A stretch of DNA of 64,000 bases from positions 52,755,208-52,819,207 of the forward strand of contig CM053143.1 in the NCBI GenBank assembly GCA_028571685.1, written 5' to 3'. The DNA comes from Heterohyrax brucei (Eukaryota > Chordata > Mammalia > Hyracoidea > Procaviidae). Below are positions 32,726-45,287 of the stretch, one piece after another (positions within the stretch are counted from its first letter, which is position 1; each line of letters begins with the position of its first letter). The position numbers and the translations under genes are program-made. Under the pieces are notes generated by a model. That model was not told where the DNA came from and ran no database searches. It was given only the letters and a program-made list of their open reading frames with translations.

Positions 32726-35680
32726 TGTGGCTGTTGTTAAGTGCTGTGGAGTCAGTTCTGACTCATTGTGACCCTATATGCAACAGAATAAAACACGGCC
32801 TGGTCTTGTGCCATGCCCACAATCGTTTTTATGCCTAAGTCCACTGTTGCGGCCACTGTGTCAATCCACCTTGTCAACGGTTTTCATCTTGTTTGTTGAC
32901 ACGCCACTCTACCAAGCATGATGTCTTTCTCCCAAGACTGATCTTTCCTGACAACATGTCCAACGTATGTTAGACACAGTCTTGCTATCTTTGTTTCCAA
33001 GGAGTACTCTGGTTGTCTTTCAGAACAGAATTGTTCTTTTGGCAGTCCTTGGTACAGTCAATTTTCTTCTCCAACATCACAATTCAAAGACACCAATTAT
33101 TCTTCTGTCTTACTTGTTCATCACCCAGCTTTCACATACATATGATGTGATCGAAAATGCCGTTGCTTGGGTCAGGTGCACTTTAGTCTTCAAGGTGATG
33201 TCGTTACTTTTCAGTACTTGAAAGATTGCTTGACTTCTGCTTCCAGGGGCATTAATTATGGACTCAAATAAAATGAAATCCTTGACAATGTCAATGCTTT
33301 CTCCACTTTTGATGATGTGTTTGCTGGTCCAGTTATAAAGATTTCTGTTTTCTTGATGATGAAGCACAGTCCATACTGAAGGCTGTGATGCTTGATCTTT
33401 ATCAGTAAGTGTTTCAAATCTTCTTGACTTCCAGCAAGTAAGGTTATTCATGAGTCGTCCTCCGATCCTGATGCCTCATTCTTCTTCATATAATCCAGCT
33501 TCTTGAGTTATTTGCTCCACATACAGACTGAAAAGATGTGGTGAAAGGATACTACTCTGACACACAGCTTTCCTACCTTTAAACCACGCAGTGGCCACTT
33601 GTTCTGTTCACATGACTGCATCTTGATCCATATACAGATTCTGCACAAGCAAATAATGTGTTATGGAATTCCCATTTTATGCAATGTTAGCCATAATTTG
33701 TTATGACCCACACAGTTGAACACCTTTGTATAGTCAGTTAAACACAGGTAAACATCTTTCTGGTATTCTCTGCTTTCAGCCAAAATCCATCTGATATCAG
33801 CAGTGACATACCTGGTTCCATGCCCTCTTCTGAATCCAGCCTGAATTTGTGGCAGTTCCTTGTCCATACATTGTTGCAGTCACTTTTGAGTGATCTTGAA
33901 CAAAATTTTACCTGTGTGTCATATTAACTATACTGTTCGGTAATTTCTGCATTTGGTTGGATTACTTTTCTTTGGAATGATCATAAATATGGATCTCTTC
34001 CAGTCAGTTGTCCAAGTAGCTGTCCTCCGAATTTCTTGGCATAGATAAGTGAGCACTTTCAGCACTGCATCTGTTTGTTGAAATATCACAACTGATATTT
34101 CATCAGTTCCTGGAGGCTTGTTTTTTGCCAGTGCTTTCAACGCAGCTTTGACTTCTTCCTTTAGTGCATCAGTTCCTGATCACATGCTACCTCTTCAAAT
34201 GGCTGAACATCAACCAGTTCTTTCTGGTCTAATGACTCTGTGTATTCTTCCCATCTTCTTTTGATGCTCCCTGAGTCGTTCAATAGTTTCCCTGTGGAAT
34301 CCTTCACTATCGCACCTCTAGGCTTGACATTTTTCTTGTCCAGGTCTCTGTACATGTCATTATAATATGTTATTTTGTCTTCTTGAGCTGCCCTTTGAAT
34401 TCTGTTTAGTTCTTTTACTTTGTAATTTCTTCCTGTTGCTTTAGCTGCTTGATGTTTGAGAGCCCATTTCAGAGTCTCTTCTGACATCCAATTTGGTCTT
34501 TTCTTTATTTCTTATTTATTTTAATGACCTCTTGCTTCTTTCATGGGTAACGTCTTTGTCATTCCACAGTTCATCTGGTCTTCAGTCATTAGAGGTCAAC
34601 ACATCAAGTCTGTTCTTGAGATGGTCTCTAAACTCAGGTGGTATATATTCAAGGTCATATTTTGGCTCTTGTGGATTTGTTCTAATTTTCTTTAGCTTTA
34701 ATTCAAATTTACATATGAGCAATTAATGATTTGTGCCACAGTCAGCACTTGGTCTTGTTCTGACAGCTGATATGAAGCTTTTACATCATCTTTTTCCACA
34801 GATGTAGTCAGTTTGGTTCCCGTGTATTCCATCTGGTGAGGTCGATGTGTAGAGCTGTCATTTGTGTTGGTTCAAAAAGTTGTTTGCACTGAAATTGTTA
34901 GTCTTGAAAAATTTTGTCATGTGATCTCCAGTGTTATTTCTGTCACCAAGACCATATTTTCCATCTACTGATCCTTCTTTTGTTTCCAGCTATTGCATTT
35001 CAGTCACCAGTAATTATCAGTGCATCCTGACTGCATCTTTGATCAATTTCAGACTGCAGAGGCTGGTAAAAATCTTGAACTTCTTCATCTTTGGCCTTAG
35101 TGGTTGGTATAAATTTGAATACTAGTTGTATTAACTGGACTTTTTTGTAAGCATGTGGATATTTTCCTATCACTTACAGCATTGTATTGTACTTCAGTAT
35201 AGAGCTTGAAATGTTCTTTTTGATGATGAAAACAAAACTGTACCTTATCAAGTTTTCACTGTCAGCATAGTTGACCATATGATTGTTGGATTCAAAATGA
35301 CAAATCCTGGTCCATTTCAGCTCACTAATGCCTACGATATTGATGTTTATGCATTCTGTTTCCTTTTTGACAATTTCCAATTTTCCTAGATTCATACTTT
35401 GTCCATTCCATGTTCTGATTATTAATGAATGTTTGCAGCTTTTTTTTTTTTCTCATTTTGAATCATGCCACACCTGGAAATGAAGGTCCCTAATGCTTTA
35501 CTTCATCCATGTCATTAAAGTTGACTCTACTTTGAGGAGGCAGCTCTTCCCCAGTCTTCTGAGCGCCTTTCAACCAGGGGACTTATTTTCCAGCACTGTA
35601 TCTGACATGGTGTACGTGAGTCATCACTGCTTTTAAGTCTCTTTTAAGAGTGGAGTTCCTAGCTCACATGGTGGCTCTAT
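32726..35680 (-). mobile_element. Nearly full-length RTE LINE (antisense), inserted in an old L1
   Basis: The 3' end is at 32726 (GTTGTTAAGTGCTGTGGAGT). On the minus strand it has 5' UTR-like sequence (35680-35430); endonuclease MNLGKLEIVKKETECININI and VGISELKWT (35395 on); linker VKDSTGKLLNDSGSIKRRWE (34487-34161); RT QAGFRRGHGTRYVTADIRWI and YQKDVYLCLTDYTKVFNCVG (33867-33661); then the C-terminal part. About 23 bp covering the catalytic ADD box are deleted near 33441-33445, between short AGGTT repeats. Stops and frameshifts occur throughout. Length of about 2.95 kb is close to the usual ~3.2 kb. Confidence 0.9.
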
Positions 35681-35684
35681 GTTT

Positions 35685-35800
35685 AACTTTTTGAGGAACC
35701 TCAAACTCATTTCCACAGTGACTATACCATTTTGCATTTCTACCAGGAATAGACAAGAGTTCTGATTTCACCTACATTTTTTGTTATTATTACTATTTAT
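35685..35800 (-). mobile_element. Old L1 fragment, right of the nested RTE
   Basis: TTTGAGGAACCTCAAACTCA and CCATTTTGCATTTCTACCAG are typical antisense L1 ORF2 C-terminal sequence, continuing the fragment at 32625-32725. Confidence 0.65.
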
Positions 35801-36205
35801 TTTAGCTAGGTTTTAGGGCTATCTGTTGGTAAAGTCTGTTTAAGGAGTCTTGTTTTCTGTCCTAAAGTAGTTACACTTGTAAACTATTTTTTAATTAAAG
35901 TAAATAGATCACACCTGTGTCTCTTATGTGATAAGTCCCTATTTCGTACTTCAGTCATTATACTGCACAGCACATACATACATAGTATAATTTCAGTCCC
36001 AAACAAACAAGAAGGCAAAAACCAAGTAAGTAATCTGGAAAGTGCTACTTGTAGCCTAGAGGCTGGAGTCTAAGCTTTCTAAGTAGAGCAGGCTTTATCC
36101 TTTCACCGTGTATTAATATTGAAAACTACTATGGAGTGTTCAACAGGGAAAAAAATCATTGGCATGAATGCTTAATTCTGTAATAAACCGAATTTGCCTA
36201 CACCT
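35801..36205. other. Unique AT-rich sequence
   Basis: No element recognised. Confidence 0.4.
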
Positions 36206-36207
36206 GC

Positions 36208-36345
36208 ATTGGATACCCTGATGGCATAGTGGTTAAATGCTACAGCTGCTAACCAAAAGATTGCCATTTCAAATCCACCAGGCAGTCCTTGGAAACTCCA
36301 TTGAGCAGTTCTACTTTGTTCCACAGGGTAGTTGTGAGTCATTAG
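36208..36345 (+). mobile_element. AfroSINE (sense)
   Basis: ATACCCTGATGGCATAGTGG, CTGCTAACCAAAAGATTGCC, TCAAATCCACCAGGCAGTCC and a GGTAGTTGTGAGTCATT end that stops before the usual 3' tail. Confidence 0.85.
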
Positions 36346-37194
36346 TGTACGGAAAGTACTCAGCAGAAGAGAAGATTGTGACTTAAACACTCAAGTGTAT
36401 TTAAGGAGAAAGTTCTTCTAGAGAAGAAAAATGCGTAAAAAAAAATCTGGGGCTTGTAAATAAAATGTAAATAAATTTTACCAAATAAACTATTTGGTAT
36501 ATAATGCTTTTCACAAATACTCTTTCACTTTGGCAGTCCCTAATTTTTCTGGTTCAGTTTCCTTCTCCAGCTGCATCTATAAGTTAGAACAAGAGGTAGA
36601 TGAAAGACGAAAATGCAGTAATTTAAAAATTAAAAATTTAAAAATCAGCATTATGCCAAAGTTCTGTTGATTTCTTTCCTCTTTATGTTAAGCAAGTTTC
36701 AATGACTGATGTTTGGCGTTGTTTATAAATAGTAATAGTATTTTTTTTCAATTGGCTGCTGCTATGTTTTCTAAGAATTCTTTTTACGATTTTTTGTCAT
36801 TGTCATCGTGTGTTTCTTCTTAGTTAGCTCCCAGGAACTCACAGCATAACTTCAGCTTTTAATTGATCTGCATTGTTTGCTTCCTCCTGCCTTATTAAGA
36901 GCAAGAAACTATTTACTTTAGATTATTTAATAATTTTATTCTCATTTTCAATTCATCTTTGAATAAAATTGATGAAACAAATAAAATAATTTACTCGCCT
37001 TTTTTTGCATGGTTTACATAAGTCAGCTGCTAAATTCTGTGTACCTAAATTCTTTTGTTATTAAATATTTATTTTGCTAAAAATCTAAAATAATTTAGAG
37101 GATTTCTATTACTGAGTGTAAAAATATAGTTACTTTAAAGAATATTTTATCATAGTTACTACTAAATTTGCACACATCTTGAAATAGAGTTGAA

Positions 37195-37400
37195 AGAAAA
37201 GGCTTACTGTCAGACTGCCTAGGTTCAAATGCAGGCCTAACAATTTCTAACTTTGTAACCCTGCATGAAATATCTAATCTTTCTGAATCTCATTTTTCTC
37301 TTAAGTAATATGGGTAAAATAATAGTACTCTACGTACAGTTTCATTGTTAGAATAAATTGTGATAATCCACTTAAAATGACTTCAAGCATCTGACAATTT
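37195..37400 (+). mobile_element. MIR (sense)
   Basis: GACTGCCTAGGTTCAAATGC, ACTTTGTAACCCTGCATGAA, TCTGAATCTCATTTTTCTC and ATATGGGTAAAATAATAGTA follow the MIR consensus in order. Confidence 0.75.
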
Positions 37401-37907
37401 ATAAGCTATCAATATATTTCAGAAATTTAAAGTATCTCCTCCAATATTTTATTTATTACAATTCAATTTATACTATTTTTACAAATCAGTTTGAAGCTAA
37501 AACCTCAGTAAATTGTCATGTATTTAGAGTTTTACTTCCTCAGTGATATTAAATATATTTATATTACTCTCATTCTTATTACTGCATGCATGTTTTTACC
37601 TAAAATAAGCGAAGTGGAGGTGCTTGTTCATTCATAGGTTACACAAGACAACTGCTTCTTTACATGCAGATACCCTGGGATATATTCTCAGTTAATACCT
37701 TCAGACTTCAATGGATTCGGTAGTTTACTGTTGTGAAAACTCTTAATTAATCCTCAATGTGAATGGGAACTTGAGGAGTCTCACTGTAGAATATTTATTT
37801 ATTGTGGCAGCCCTTCTATCAAAGGGCTGAATTAATATGGAATGCCCTTTAATTTTCTAAAATTATATATATGAAATATTTAGAGCTACAATTTTTCTTT
37901 TTATTTC

Positions 37908-37929
37908 TGACTCGACAGCACTTGGCTGG
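37908..37929 (+). mobile_element. Possible SINE-tail scrap without clear target duplication
   Basis: GACTCGACAGCACTTGGCTGG in unique DNA matches the subfamily tail in sense. Flanks are T-rich (TTTTTATTTCT / CTTTCCTTG) and only imperfectly similar, so insertion is likely but not shown. Confidence 0.45.
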
Positions 37930-39605
37930 CTTTCCTTGATGACTTTATTATATTTCATTTTTATATTAAATGAATAAATGTATTCGATTAGAGAATACTT
38001 CATAACATTTTTAGTCACATTGATTCTGTATGTTCTATATTCAGTGAGATATTCATAATAAAGTCAAAATTTTTTTATGTTAAAATCAAACTTTTATTTT
38101 GCAAGGCATATTTTGCAAATTCACATTGATTGTATTTCAGAATAAATGAGTAATGAGATCTGAACACTGTCATCTTCAGAGGAAATTAAGCATTAAAAAA
38201 TAGAATTAAACAGAATAGAATCAAAGAATACAATGTAAAATAGAATGTAGGGATATAAAATAGAATAGAATAAAATACAATAGTATTTATTCTTAATCAC
38301 ATGACTGGCTTTTGTTATTTAGGAGTTAAAAGTTGTTCGCAAATAATTGTATTTTTGCTTTTCTGGGGAAGAAAAATTGCTTTATGTTTTGGTTTATCTT
38401 CTTGAGATTTATACAGAAGCCTCATTCTTCATCCTCAGCCAGCTGCTTGTCTGTGACTGTCACTTGCAGTAATGACTGAACTTGAATAACTTGGTGAGAA
38501 TTAAGCAAAATTGAAGGCTATTAGCTTTAATAGAGATACAACAGGTAATTTTATCTAAAAAAAATTCCAATTCCTAATGAACAGAAAAATTATCATCAAA
38601 TTCCATAAAACGCACTGTGCTGCACCAAAATATGTATAAGCTGTTAAAATAATATAAGAATAAAATAATTGTTGATATTTTTACATATTTTTATCATTTG
38701 TGTTCAATAAATATACAGCAAAGAACAACACAGAGAAAATTTAAATGTTACATATAACAAAGGTTAATTAATGTATTATGAATATTAATTTTCTATCCTT
38801 CTTCCTCTAATAAAACCAAAAATTCTGGCACTATCAATGGCAAGGAGAAGAATTTTACCAATACGTGAAATTTTGTCTTTTCTCATTTTATGGTTTCTGC
38901 TGAAAAGTGATGTAAACCAGTAGCAGTACAATGGGCAAGATTATGCAGCTGCATTTCTACATGTAAAGATTTCACCAGAGTTATAGAGTGCCTGGTCACC
39001 TCTGCTTATGTATCTATATCTAGATGTGTGTGTATATATATCTGAATATAATATAACATACATGTTTTTATATATGACATAACATATTTGAAGCATCTTG
39101 TGTTATTTGATAATATTTACAATTACATCTAATGTTTTAATATATATTAAAATCTGACTTTACCTTATTTATCTTATATCTTTTAAGGAATAAAAAGACT
39201 AATTCTTCAACCACGCAATCTAGTTTAATCCAAAAGTGTTTGTCCTACTTAAAAGAAAAACACTGAGTTAACTTTAATGAAGAGACAGACATAACTGGCT
39301 TCACCACCATGATTTAACAGTAGACCACAGATTGTGTATACAGAAAGTTCTGTAATCTGTTTTGACTGATAAGTAAAAGGGAGCTCTTGATTTTAAAGTA
39401 AACTTTTTAATAAGGTAAAACACAAATTAAGGAAATTGCACAAATTCAAGATTCCAGACTGATGAATATTCAAAGTACAGTTATGAAGCCAGAACTTTTA
39501 TCTAGATACAGAGTATGACCAAAAATTCTTGCTGATGTGCCTTTCTAATCATTACTCATCCAAAGTTTACACACTGTACTGACTTTGAACATCACAGATT
39601 AGTTT

Positions 39606-39742
39606 TGTCAAAACCAAACCCACTTCTGTCAGGCTCATGGTGACCCTATAGGACAGAGTAGACTTGTGCATACGGTTTCAAAGGAGCACCTGGTACATTG
39701 AGACAGCAGCCACAGCTCTTAACCACTATGACACCAGGGTTT
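39606..39742 (-). mobile_element. AfroSINE (antisense)
   Basis: AAAACCAAACCCACTTCTGT, GGTGACCCTATAGGACAGAG, and TCTTAACCACTATGACACC followed by AGGGTTTT. Confidence 0.85.
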
Positions 39743-39744
39743 TG

Positions 39745-41265
39745 AGTCTTTTTGTTTAATTTATTTTCTTGATTTTAGCTTTGCTAAACTTGTCAGTAAG
39801 GGAACTACATCTAGTTAGTTATAAGGAGGATTGTGCTTTAGTAATAAAGCAAATTTTTTATCAATCCAAATCAATTTATTTCTGTAAGTCACCAGCAAAA
39901 AAAGCAAGATGTAGACTATAAAAGTTGGAAGCCATATTAAACATGCTAAATATATTTATCATGTAACTGAAAATACTGATGCTACTCTTCATAAGCTTTG
40001 CTTCTGGTTGTAGAATCTCAGACCTGGGAATCTGGCCTCTGTGCCCTCTCTGAAGCTTTGTCTTGGAAGCACTTTGACCTACTTTGGTCATTTGGGGTTT
40101 GCAACAAGGAACTCAAATGCTTTGCAGCAGATCGAGGAGATAGTCTTAAGAGTTGTTGAATCTGAATTTGTAGCAGCAACTGCTGAAATCCTTTTTGTCT
40201 AGTTTTAGCCTTTGTAAATACGATATTCACCTTCACTTTCTCCCAAGGAACATGAATAGCTCTGTATAGGAATTGGTAAATGAGCCATGGAGAATGGGGA
40301 TGGAATCAAATTGAGTGAAATAATTTCAGCTGCTGGGAACTCTTAATAGGCATGTAAACAAGAAGGGGTTTGTTGTGGGCGAACGCACTCACAGAGGTGC
40401 AGGAACCCTTATCTCTTCATGCTAGCGGTCCGGGTTTAATTTGAAACAGTCTCCTGATGGTTCAGCTTGAAACTGAGCTCAGCTCACTATTTTATTATTT
40501 TGAGCTTAAAACAAAAGAAAACATTTTCAAATAACAGTCCTTTCAAGTTGCTGGATGACACAGGATACTTTATAACATTTTTCGAAGTATCTTTTTTTTT
40601 CTGACTATATTTGGATATTTAATTAAAGGGATAGGAACAGTGCATGGTGCATTTTATTTGTGTCAGAGATTACAAAAAGGTAGAGAAGAATTTAGTCTAA
40701 AAATTTTATAACATAGGTAGTTTTTGTGTTAATAGATCTAGATCTTTGTCCTCTTGATCCCATGGGTTGCCACTGCAAATGCATCCTTTTTAAAATTTGT
40801 TATTATAAAGTAAATGAAAATAGTAAACTATTAATCTTTGCCTTTCAAGGATGTCAGTCTCACTTCCTACAGTTGTTTTTCACTCCTCAGTAACATTTTT
40901 CTGGGAAACTTTTGAGTGTTTATGTCAAAGGATTATTTCCCATTTTCAAAACCTGTGGTGCTTTCACAGGCTACCACTGGTTTATGTATGGTTAACACAG
41001 AGGCATTTTAAGTGCATGAGCTATCATTAGAGTTTTCAAATTTATAAAAGAGATAGATAAAAATAGTGTTATGAGTGTCATTGAAGTGTTTACCAATGTA
41101 TTTTCAACAACATGTGCATAAACATACATACTGAAACAATCAGAGAAATACCTTTTTATAAAAATTCTGGTTCACATTATGAGACTTTGCAGTCATCCAC
41201 GAGATATGGTTTTATATTTAAAAGAAACTTGCATAGAAATCAGGGAATGTTTGGGTGGTTTTATA
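39745..41265. other. Unique sequence
   Basis: No element recognised. Minus-strand frames of about 70 codons near 39876-40236 show no known domain. Confidence 0.4.
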
Positions 41266-41269
41266 CCAC

Positions 41270-41452
41270 TGAAAAGCTCTGGTGGTGCAATGGTTGAAGC
41301 ACTCATCTGTGAATCACAATGTTGATGATTCCAGAGAAAGATGTGACAGCCGGTTTCTGCCAAGATTTATAGGCTTGAAAACCTTATAAGACAGTTCTTT
41401 GTCCTATAGGGTCACCATGAATCAGAATCGACTAGATGGCAGTGGGCTCTAT
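41270..41452 (+). mobile_element. AfroSINE (sense, long type)
   Basis: AGCTCTGGTGGTGCAATGGT (A-box), then a diverged body and the 3' CATGAATCAGAATCGACTAG followed by ATGGCAGTGGG. Confidence 0.75.
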
Positions 41453-41454
41453 AC

Positions 41455-42550
41455 CCCTGAAGCCTAATCATCAAGATTTTTGAAAGGCTGCATAGACTCA
41501 CATTTTAGAAAATTAAAAAGAAAAGGGGGGGAGCATTGCATTTCAGAAGTAATTTTTTTCCACCTAAGATTGATTTGTTACTGTTTCCACACAAGTAACA
41601 TTTTCATTCTCTTTTACATGGCTTAGATTCTTCTTTCTCCATAAAGAATGTTAATATATTCCATAAGGCAGTCTCCTGCCCAATAATGTGGATCTAATAT
41701 TTCCAGAGAGCTAGTCTTATTTTTTACCCTTTAGGATCACTGAAACAAGGCAAAATGTGAATCATGTCAAGAAGAAAGATACATTGGCATGTAGTTCAAT
41801 TTCTTTATACCCAAATGATTGATTAAAGTATCATCACATTTTATGTTAAAAGAAAAAAGCATTGTTTTATAAATACCACTTGTGGTCTGCCTTATTACTA
41901 GATCACTTCCTTGAAGCCAGAGGCTAGCAGATCATTATTTTTAAGGCAAGACACATTATGGGTGAAGTAGTCTTTTCTATTATTTTAGAACATCAGAAAA
42001 AGAAACATGTAAATCTGTGTTAGTGTAAATTTTTGAATATTGGAGCAATGTAGAAAAGTCAGACATTCAGAATATGACCATGTGGTAATCAAGAATAGTT
42101 TATAACACTGCAATGTTTTATTTATAAGTTTTATTAATATTAAAATTAAGATAAGGTAAACAAGAAAGCTCAAAACAATTTCTGCAGCTACAAGATAATT
42201 CATTGCACTAAGAGTAATTCAAACGCTGTATTTACTCTAGGAGAAACTATTTTGTCTATTATCAAGAGCTAATGGAACTATACAAATTGCATATTTCAAA
42301 CAGAATATTACATGGTTGTCTAGTTAAGATTGCTGTGCAATTAACCATAGGAGAGCGCAAAGAAGTTCACATTCTAACCTGGCAACATCTGTATACTTGC
42401 AGGTTAATCAAAAATTACATTGAACTTACTGGAGAATATTTTTCTTAAGGTATTGCACCTATGTTTGCAAAGAACCTCAAGCACTATCTTGTTTCTGGGG
42501 TATACCAAAAGTATCATTTGAATATTTATTATCTATTTTGTGAAGGGTTT
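41455..42550. other. Unique AT-rich sequence
   Basis: No element or gene recognised. Confidence 0.4.
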
Positions 42551-42551
42551 T

Positions 42552-42808
42552 TGTTGCTGTTAGGCTCTATCAAATAAGTTCTGACTCATAGCGAACCTAT
42601 GGTCAGCAGAATGAAATGCTGCTTGGTTCTGCACCATCCTCACAAAATGTTTGGGTACATTTTTACAGTTACTGTGTCAATACGTCTTGGAGGTTTTCCT
42701 CTTTTTCACTGACCATATACTATACTAAATATAATGTCCTTCTTTGAGAACTGGTCCCTCCTGACAACTTATCCAAAGTATATGAGACAAAATTTTCTCA
42801 TCCTCTCT
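42552..42808 (-). mobile_element. RTE LINE 3' end (antisense)
   Basis: GTTGCTGTTAGGCTCTATCA to TATCCAAAGTATATGAGAC, the last ~250 bp of RTE, cut by the adjoining L1. Confidence 0.85.
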
Positions 42809-42810
42809 TC

Positions 42811-44815
42811 TTTTTTTGTTTAAAATTTTATTTTTATTGTGATTAAGTGAAAGTTTCCAATCCAAGTCAATTTCCCTTATAAAACCACAAACACATGCCT
42901 CTATGTGACTCTGTCTGCTCTGCTCACCATGTGACAGCACATTCATTCTTTCGTCTTCATATATCTAGTATTCATTCAACCAACACATCACCTTCTCTCT
43001 ACCCTCCCATCTCATCTCTAGAGGGGAACAGGTCAAGCCAGCCAAGTGCCTTCAGGTCAGAGAACCCTTGTATATGTTTAAACCAAGAAGTATATACACC
43101 ACCAATATCACTCTATGTTTTATAGCAATCTAAGTTTTGTCTGAAGAGTTGGCTTCAGCGCTGGTTTAAGTTCTGATCTAGCACCAAGTCCAGGGACCAT
43201 GTTCTCAGGGCACCCTACAGGATGGCTGACCATCAATTCTGGTATTGTCATAGAGGTCTAGATCCATACTCCTCTTTTTCTCCGGCAACATCAGGAACCC
43301 AACATCGTGTTCCCTGTCAGGGCAGTCTTTGATGGTAGCCAGACGTCATCTACTTCTTTTGGTCTCCTACTGAAGTAGTCTCACAGTCACGTGGAGCCTT
43401 CTGTCTCCTAGGCTCATATTTTCTTCATCTTTGATGTTCTTGATTTTTATCTGCTCCAGTTGGCTTGGAACCAACTGGTTTTCCTGAGATGGCAGCTTCC
43501 TGGCTTTTGAGGCCCCTGGTGCCACTGACCACATGGGATGCAGAAAACACTCTTAGAAAAAGATTTGTTATGCCAGTTGACCTTGATGTCCCTTGAAACC
43601 ATGGTCCCCAGATTCCTGTCACTGTTACTCTGTCTCTTAAAATGTTGAGTTGTATTTAGAAAACCTTCTAGCTTATGGTGTAGTCCAGCTGGCTGACCTC
43701 CCTTCTGCTGTGTGCTGTCACTCCCGTCACCTAACCTAATTCCTATCAACTATCTAATCTATGAATAACACTTTCCTTCTCTCCCCATCCTTGTAGCCAT
43801 CCAAGAATATTTTCTTCTATGCATAAACCTTTCCTTAAGTCCTTATGATAGTGGTCACATGCAGTATTTGTCCTTTCATTTCACTCAGCATAATGTCTTC
43901 CAGATGATTCCAGGTTATGAGATGTTTCCTAAAATCATCATGGTTCTTTATCATTGCATAGTGTTCCATTGTGTAAATATTCCATAGTTTGTTTATCCAT
44001 TCACCTGTTGATGGACACCTAGGTTGACTCCATTTTTTTTTGCTATTGTGGACTGTGTTGCAATAAACATTTATGTGCATATTTCTGTTCATGTGACAGC
44101 CCTTGTTACTCTAGAATATATTTCAAGAAGTGGGATTGCTGGATCATATGGTATTGCTATTCAATTCACTTTCTAAGTGGTTGTACCATTTTACATTCCC
44201 ACCAGCAGAGCAGAAGAATTCCATTCTCTCCATAGCTTCTCTAACATTTGTTATTTTATGTTTTTTGGATTAATGCCAGCCTTGTTGGCATTAGATAGTA
44301 TTTCATTATAGTTTTGATTTCTCTAATGGCTAATGATTGTGAGTATTTCCTCATGTGTCTTGGCTGCCTGGATGTCTTCTTTGGAAAAGTGTCTATCCGT
44401 ATGTTATGCTCATTGTTTAATTGGGTTGTCCCCTTTTTGTTGATATTTTGTAATACCTTGCAGATTATGGAGATTAAACGTGAATTAGATTCATGGTTGC
44501 CAAACATTTCTTTCCAGTCTGTAGGCAATCCTTTTACTCATTTGAAAAAGTCTTTGGATGAGAAAAAGTGTTTGGCTTTTAGCAGTTCCCATTCATCTAT
44601 TTTTCTCCTCTGCTGTTTGTGCTTTGTTAGTAATATTTTGTAATCTGTTTATGCTGTTTATTAAGGCTTCCAGTGTTGTGCCTACTTTTTCTTCCATAAT
44701 CTTTATCATTTTAGATTTGACATTTAGGTCTTCGATCCATTTTGAGTTAGGTTTTGTGCAAAGTGTAAGATATTAATCTTGTTTCACTTTTTGCAGATGG
44801 CAAATTATTTTATCT
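42811..44815 (-). mobile_element. L1 (antisense): 3' UTR and ORF2 C-terminus
   Basis: Begins with a T-rich tail and the 3' UTR type shared with 27.8-28.6 kb (AAGTGAAAGTTTCCAATCCA). Further in, on the minus strand, come the ORF2 C-terminal tracts KKKWSQPRCPSTGEWINKLW and IYTMEHYAMIKNHDDFRKHL (44092-43835), and KEMFGNHESNSRLISIICKV (44528-44256). A 17-bp micro-insertion sits in the 3' UTR at 43036. Confidence 0.85.
43036..43052 (-). mobile_element. 17-bp SINE-tail micro-insertion (copy 7) in L1 3' UTR
   Basis: 7-bp repeats CAGGTCA (43029-43035 and 43053-43059) flank AGCCAGCCAAGTGCCTT, the antisense subfamily tail with two terminal bases that fit poorly. Confidence 0.6.
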
Positions 44816-45172
44816 GATATTTACTTATAAATGTTGGTGTAGCTGCTTCATATTCAGACTTGCTAATTCCTCATTCTATTGCCTTGATCCTTTTCCTTTG
44901 ACTCTCTACTGAATTGTCTAACTCTGTGATTTTCGGTGTTAATCTGCTGAATTTCAGATCAGTGTTGCTATAGCTATTCTTGTAACTTGTCATTTTTTTT
45001 TTTTTTTCGTTTTATTCTTCTGCTCTTTGTCTAATCTCCAGCTTGATTTCTTGGATTTCTTGAAGGGCTTTGCACATAACCCTTTTGTATACTATCTCTG
45101 ATAATTGCAGGATGACTGTAAGTAATTGCATGATTCCAGATGACTCCTTCATCTGGAAAATGTTTTCTTTGA
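44816..45172 (-). mobile_element. L1 ORF1-side fragment (antisense)
   Basis: CTGAATTGTCTAACTCTGTG, then TTGATTTCTTGGATTTCTTG and ATGACTCCTTCATCTGG match the ORF1-side part of L1 B (about 24010-24230). A 61-codon minus frame here is Lys/Glu-rich, as expected of a coiled coil. Confidence 0.65.
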
Positions 45173-45280
45173 TTTTTCTTTTTTTTTTTTTTATCATGAC
45201 TGAGTGAAAATGTACATTCCCATATAACTTTGCATGCCCACCTATATGTAGCTTCCACTGCTCTCTTGCAGCTTGCTAAA
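45173..45280 (-). mobile_element. Short L1 3' tail (antisense)
   Basis: Poly(T), ATCATGACTGAGTGAAAATG and TACATTCCCATATAACTTTG, about 100 bp of L1 3' terminus between an L1 fragment and an RTE. Confidence 0.75.
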
Positions 45281-45287
45281 TGTGGAA

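Larger units (their letters stand above)
36350..39600. other. Unique AT-rich stretch
   Basis: Apart from the MIR at 37195-37400 and a possible SINE-tail scrap at 37908-37929, no element, RNA gene or open frame of interest was recognised. Imperfect AATAGAA-type repeats occur at 38200-38290 and AT-rich runs at 39020-39060. Confidence 0.4.
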
